From: JBIKLM01 sp044375105
GTDB taxonomy: Bacteria > Planctomycetota > UBA1135 > GCA-002686595
NCBI GenBank assembly: GCA_044375105.1
Contig: JBILNK010000058.1
Coordinates: 1-23,741 of the forward strand
Direction of reading: 5' to 3'
Length of the DNA: 23,741 nt
Both the position numbers and the translations under genes were made by a program. The notes beneath the pieces were generated by a model. The model saw only the letters and a program-made list of their open reading frames with translations, did not search any database and had not been told where the DNA came from. Each line of letters starts with the position of its first letter. The first letter of the stretch is position 1. Shown here in pieces: positions 22,250-23,741 of the stretch.

Positions 22250-23428
22250 ATGCCTTCCAAGCTCGACTCCCTCCTGGCCAAGGGCCATCGACGGCTCGAG
22301 GAACTCCTGGAGTCCGAAGGTCTGGCGGCGCGTCCCCTGCCTGGGCTGCAGATTCCCGGGGCGGGCAGGCCTGGCGGAGCGAGCGAAGCGCTGCAGTTGC
22401 AGACCCCCAAGGAGGAGTACCTCGTGCTTCTACGGGGAGTGCTCGGCAACCCCAGTTTCGAAAGCGTGAGCCGGGCCCTCGCAGAGGCGATCTTGACCGC
22501 AAGGGCTGCGGCGGGCCGCGATCGCCGCCCGCTCGCGCTGGTCGTGGGCACTCCGTTGACGGCCTCCATGGCGGCCAGGTTGAAGCAGTATCAGGCTTGG
22601 AGCGACCCCCGCGGCGATTGGGGACTGCTCGATCCGAGCGGAGCGGCTTGGATCCGATTCGGTCGGTACCAGATCGAGGTCGAGAGTCCCGACGTTGGTC
22701 GACGGCCTGCGCCTGAACGGGCCTTGACTCCCTTCACCGATCAGGGGCAATGGCTGCTCAAGGTCCTGCTCGCACCCGACATCGACTCGAGCCTCCTCAG
22801 GGCCCCTCGACTGCGTGCGAAGACGGACGCCGAACTCGCCAAGGCCGCCGATCTGTCCACGTCCACGGTTTCCCGAGTTTTGGCCGGATTGGAGAGCCTG
22901 GGCTTCCTCGATCGCAACGCTGCAAGCCACCGCCTCGTGCGGATTCCAGCGCTGCTGGATGCATGGCGCGGCGCCGTGGCGCACACGGTCCGAGAGCGAG
23001 GCGCGAGGTTCCTGCTGCCAGGCGGCGATGCCCTTGGAAGACTCTCAGCGGCCCTCAGGAAGACCCACGGGGCGCTTGGAACCAGCCAGCAGCCGCGCGC
23101 CTGCCTGGCGCTCTTCTCCGCCTGCAAACAACTGGGCGTGGGCCACGTCGTGGGGGCTCCCGTGCACCTCTATCACGAAGACCCGAGCCCGAACTCCCTG
23201 CAGCTGCTTGGCCTGCGCCTCACCGGCCCCCTCGAGCCGCCGGAGGTCCAGATCCGGCGGCCGCCCTTCCCAAGAGCTCTCTTCCGCGCAGCGCCGCTGA
23301 TCGAAGGAGTGCCCACCGCCGATGCCCTGCAATGCTGGCTCGACCTGAGCCAGCACCCCCTGCGCGGCCGCGAACAAGCCCATGAACTGATCGCCCGCCT
23401 CGGCCTCCCGCGAGTCGAGCCCCAATGA
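22250..23428 (+). CDS. AbiEi-like type IV antitoxin / winged-helix transcriptional regulator
   Basis: The 392-residue product has a central winged helix (about residues 192-222: KTDAELAKAADLSTSTVSRVLAGLESLGFLDRN). The C-terminal part ends APLIEGVPTADALQCWLDLSQHPLRGREQAHELI. The phrase 'alQ-x-WLDL-x-x-x-x-x-RG-x-E-A' is typical of AbiEi-family antitoxins, which pair with AbiEii nucleotidyltransferase toxins. The N-terminal half (about 1-180) shows LALVVGTPLTASMAARLKQY and is not assigned. I prefer the ATG at 22250 (MPSKLDSLL) because the in-frame GTG at 22208 lies within the presumed operator. Codon use is less GC-biased than in the flagellar genes, suggesting acquisition. Its stop overlaps the next start in ATGA, the usual coupling of abiEi and abiEii. 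Confidence 0.65.
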   Translation: MPSKLDSLLAKGHRRLEELLESEGLAARPLPGLQIPGAGRPGGASEALQLQTPKEEYLVLLRGVLGNPSFESVSRALAEAILTARAAAGRDRRPLALVVGTPLTASMAARLKQYQAWSDPRGDWGLLDPSGAAWIRFGRYQIEVESPDVGRRPAPERALTPFTDQGQWLLKVLLAPDIDSSLLRAPRLRAKTDAELAKAADLSTSTVSRVLAGLESLGFLDRNAASHRLVRIPALLDAWRGAVAHTVRERGARFLLPGGDALGRLSAALRKTHGALGTSQQPRACLALFSACKQLGVGHVVGAPVHLYHEDPSPNSLQLLGLRLTGPLEPPEVQIRRPPFPRALFRAAPLIEGVPTADALQCWLDLSQHPLRGREQAHELIARLGLPRVEPQ

Positions 23429-23741
23429 CCCTCCCCCTGCTCCACCAAGTCGCCGCCGCGATCGAGCCCCTCGGCCCCAGCCTCGTCCTGGTCGGAGGCA
23501 CCGCCCACGTTCGTTTCTGCGTCGCCTCGCCGTCACATTCACCCCTTTCTGTCACCATGAACCGCTACTTGCAGGAGACTTTCGCTATCACCCTGCCGCG
23601 CATGGCGGAAGCCGCGTCCGATGCCATCTACGGCCAGTCACGCGCCTTGCTGCTTGCGAACCAGGCCGCAACTACCCCGACAGGGGGGGGCACTGAGTAT
23701 TCAACTCATGTTGGAACTGTCACCACCTACTTCCGCTATGC
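23425..23741 (+). CDS. Start of an AbiEii-like nucleotidyltransferase toxin gene, departing from the family after its first motif (3' end outside window)
   Basis: The ATG overlaps the previous stop (ATGA). The first 29 residues, MTLPLLHQVAAAIEPLGPS then LVLVGGTAH, resemble the start of nucleotidyltransferase toxins, where a helix leads into the L-V-G-G-T-A strand-turn. After that the expected continuation, including the D-x-D active site, is not seen. The frame stays open to the window edge but reads VRFCVASPSHSPLSVTMNRY, then ITLPRMAEAASDAIYG and GGGTEYSTHVGTVTTYFRY, which I do not recognise. Base composition also drops in GC from about 23530, and there is a run of eight G at 23683-23690. 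Either an insertion begins here or a separate gene starts at the in-frame ATG 23557. Confidence 0.45.
   Translation, partial: MTLPLLHQVAAAIEPLGPSLVLVGGTAHVRFCVASPSHSPLSVTMNRYLQETFAITLPRMAEAASDAIYGQSRALLLANQAATTPTGGGTEYSTHVGTVTTYFRY

Noticed and set aside
20338..22716. 792-codon plus-strand frame across the FG-GAP gene
   Set aside because: Arg/Pro/Gly-rich composition typical of a shifted frame. It crosses the GNAT 3' end, the intergenic region and the FG-GAP gene without any motif.
23220..23558. Minus-strand open frame at the right end
   Set aside because: It runs opposite the regulator gene and the toxin start, with no recognisable motif and shadow-like composition.

Overview
The window looks like chromosomal DNA from a very GC-rich, motile, Gram-negative bacterium. 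An Omp85-type outer-membrane barrel end, a complete set of L- and P-ring genes and several exported proteins show an outer membrane. The mix of calcium-motif FG-GAP propellers, a DUF1080 sugar-hydrolase-like lipoprotein and a long flgF-to-flgL cluster would fit Planctomycetota. That placement is inference from gene content, not from a marker gene.

Left part (1-7849): the 3' end of an outer-membrane beta-barrel gene converges on an RlmN-type 23S rRNA methyltransferase; their stop codons share a CTAG. A secreted serine protease with three C-terminal beta-sandwich repeats faces right and converges, across a long dyad, on a DUF2339 multi-pass membrane protein that carries a one-base frameshift. 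A shared AT-rich promoter core separates DUF2339 from a DUF1080 lipoprotein, which is followed by an acyltransferase-3 membrane enzyme.

First accessory patch (7850-9720): a perfect 24-bp inverted repeat stands directly before a stand-alone AAA ATPase whose base composition is less GC-rich than its neighbours. After it come 456 bp without a convincing gene, holding three runs of exactly eight G and five CCGGGAGG repeats, ending at the flagellar operon.

Flagellar operon (9721-18942, perhaps to 20396): flgF, flgG, flgA, flgH, flgI, flgJ, a flgN-like chaperone, flgK and flgL lie head to tail, with TGATG, GTGA and ATGA overlaps at several junctions. They encode the distal rod, the P and L rings with the P-ring chaperone, the rod cap, and the hook-filament junction. 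A 100-residue protein with a FliE-like tail and a GNAT acetyltransferase follow.

Right part (20397-23741): an exported FG-GAP propeller protein (20687-22123) is interrupted by one in-frame TGA directly before a Cys codon. The frame stays open and conserved-looking for 386 further codons, and a hairpin resembling a bacterial SECIS begins just after the TGA. This is the strongest candidate for something new here: a selenoprotein of the FG-GAP family. The window ends in an AbiE-like type IV toxin-antitoxin locus with a double dyad operator. The toxin reading frame departs from the expected family pattern after its first motif and runs off the end.

No rRNA, tRNA, CRISPR array or recognisable complete insertion sequence was seen.
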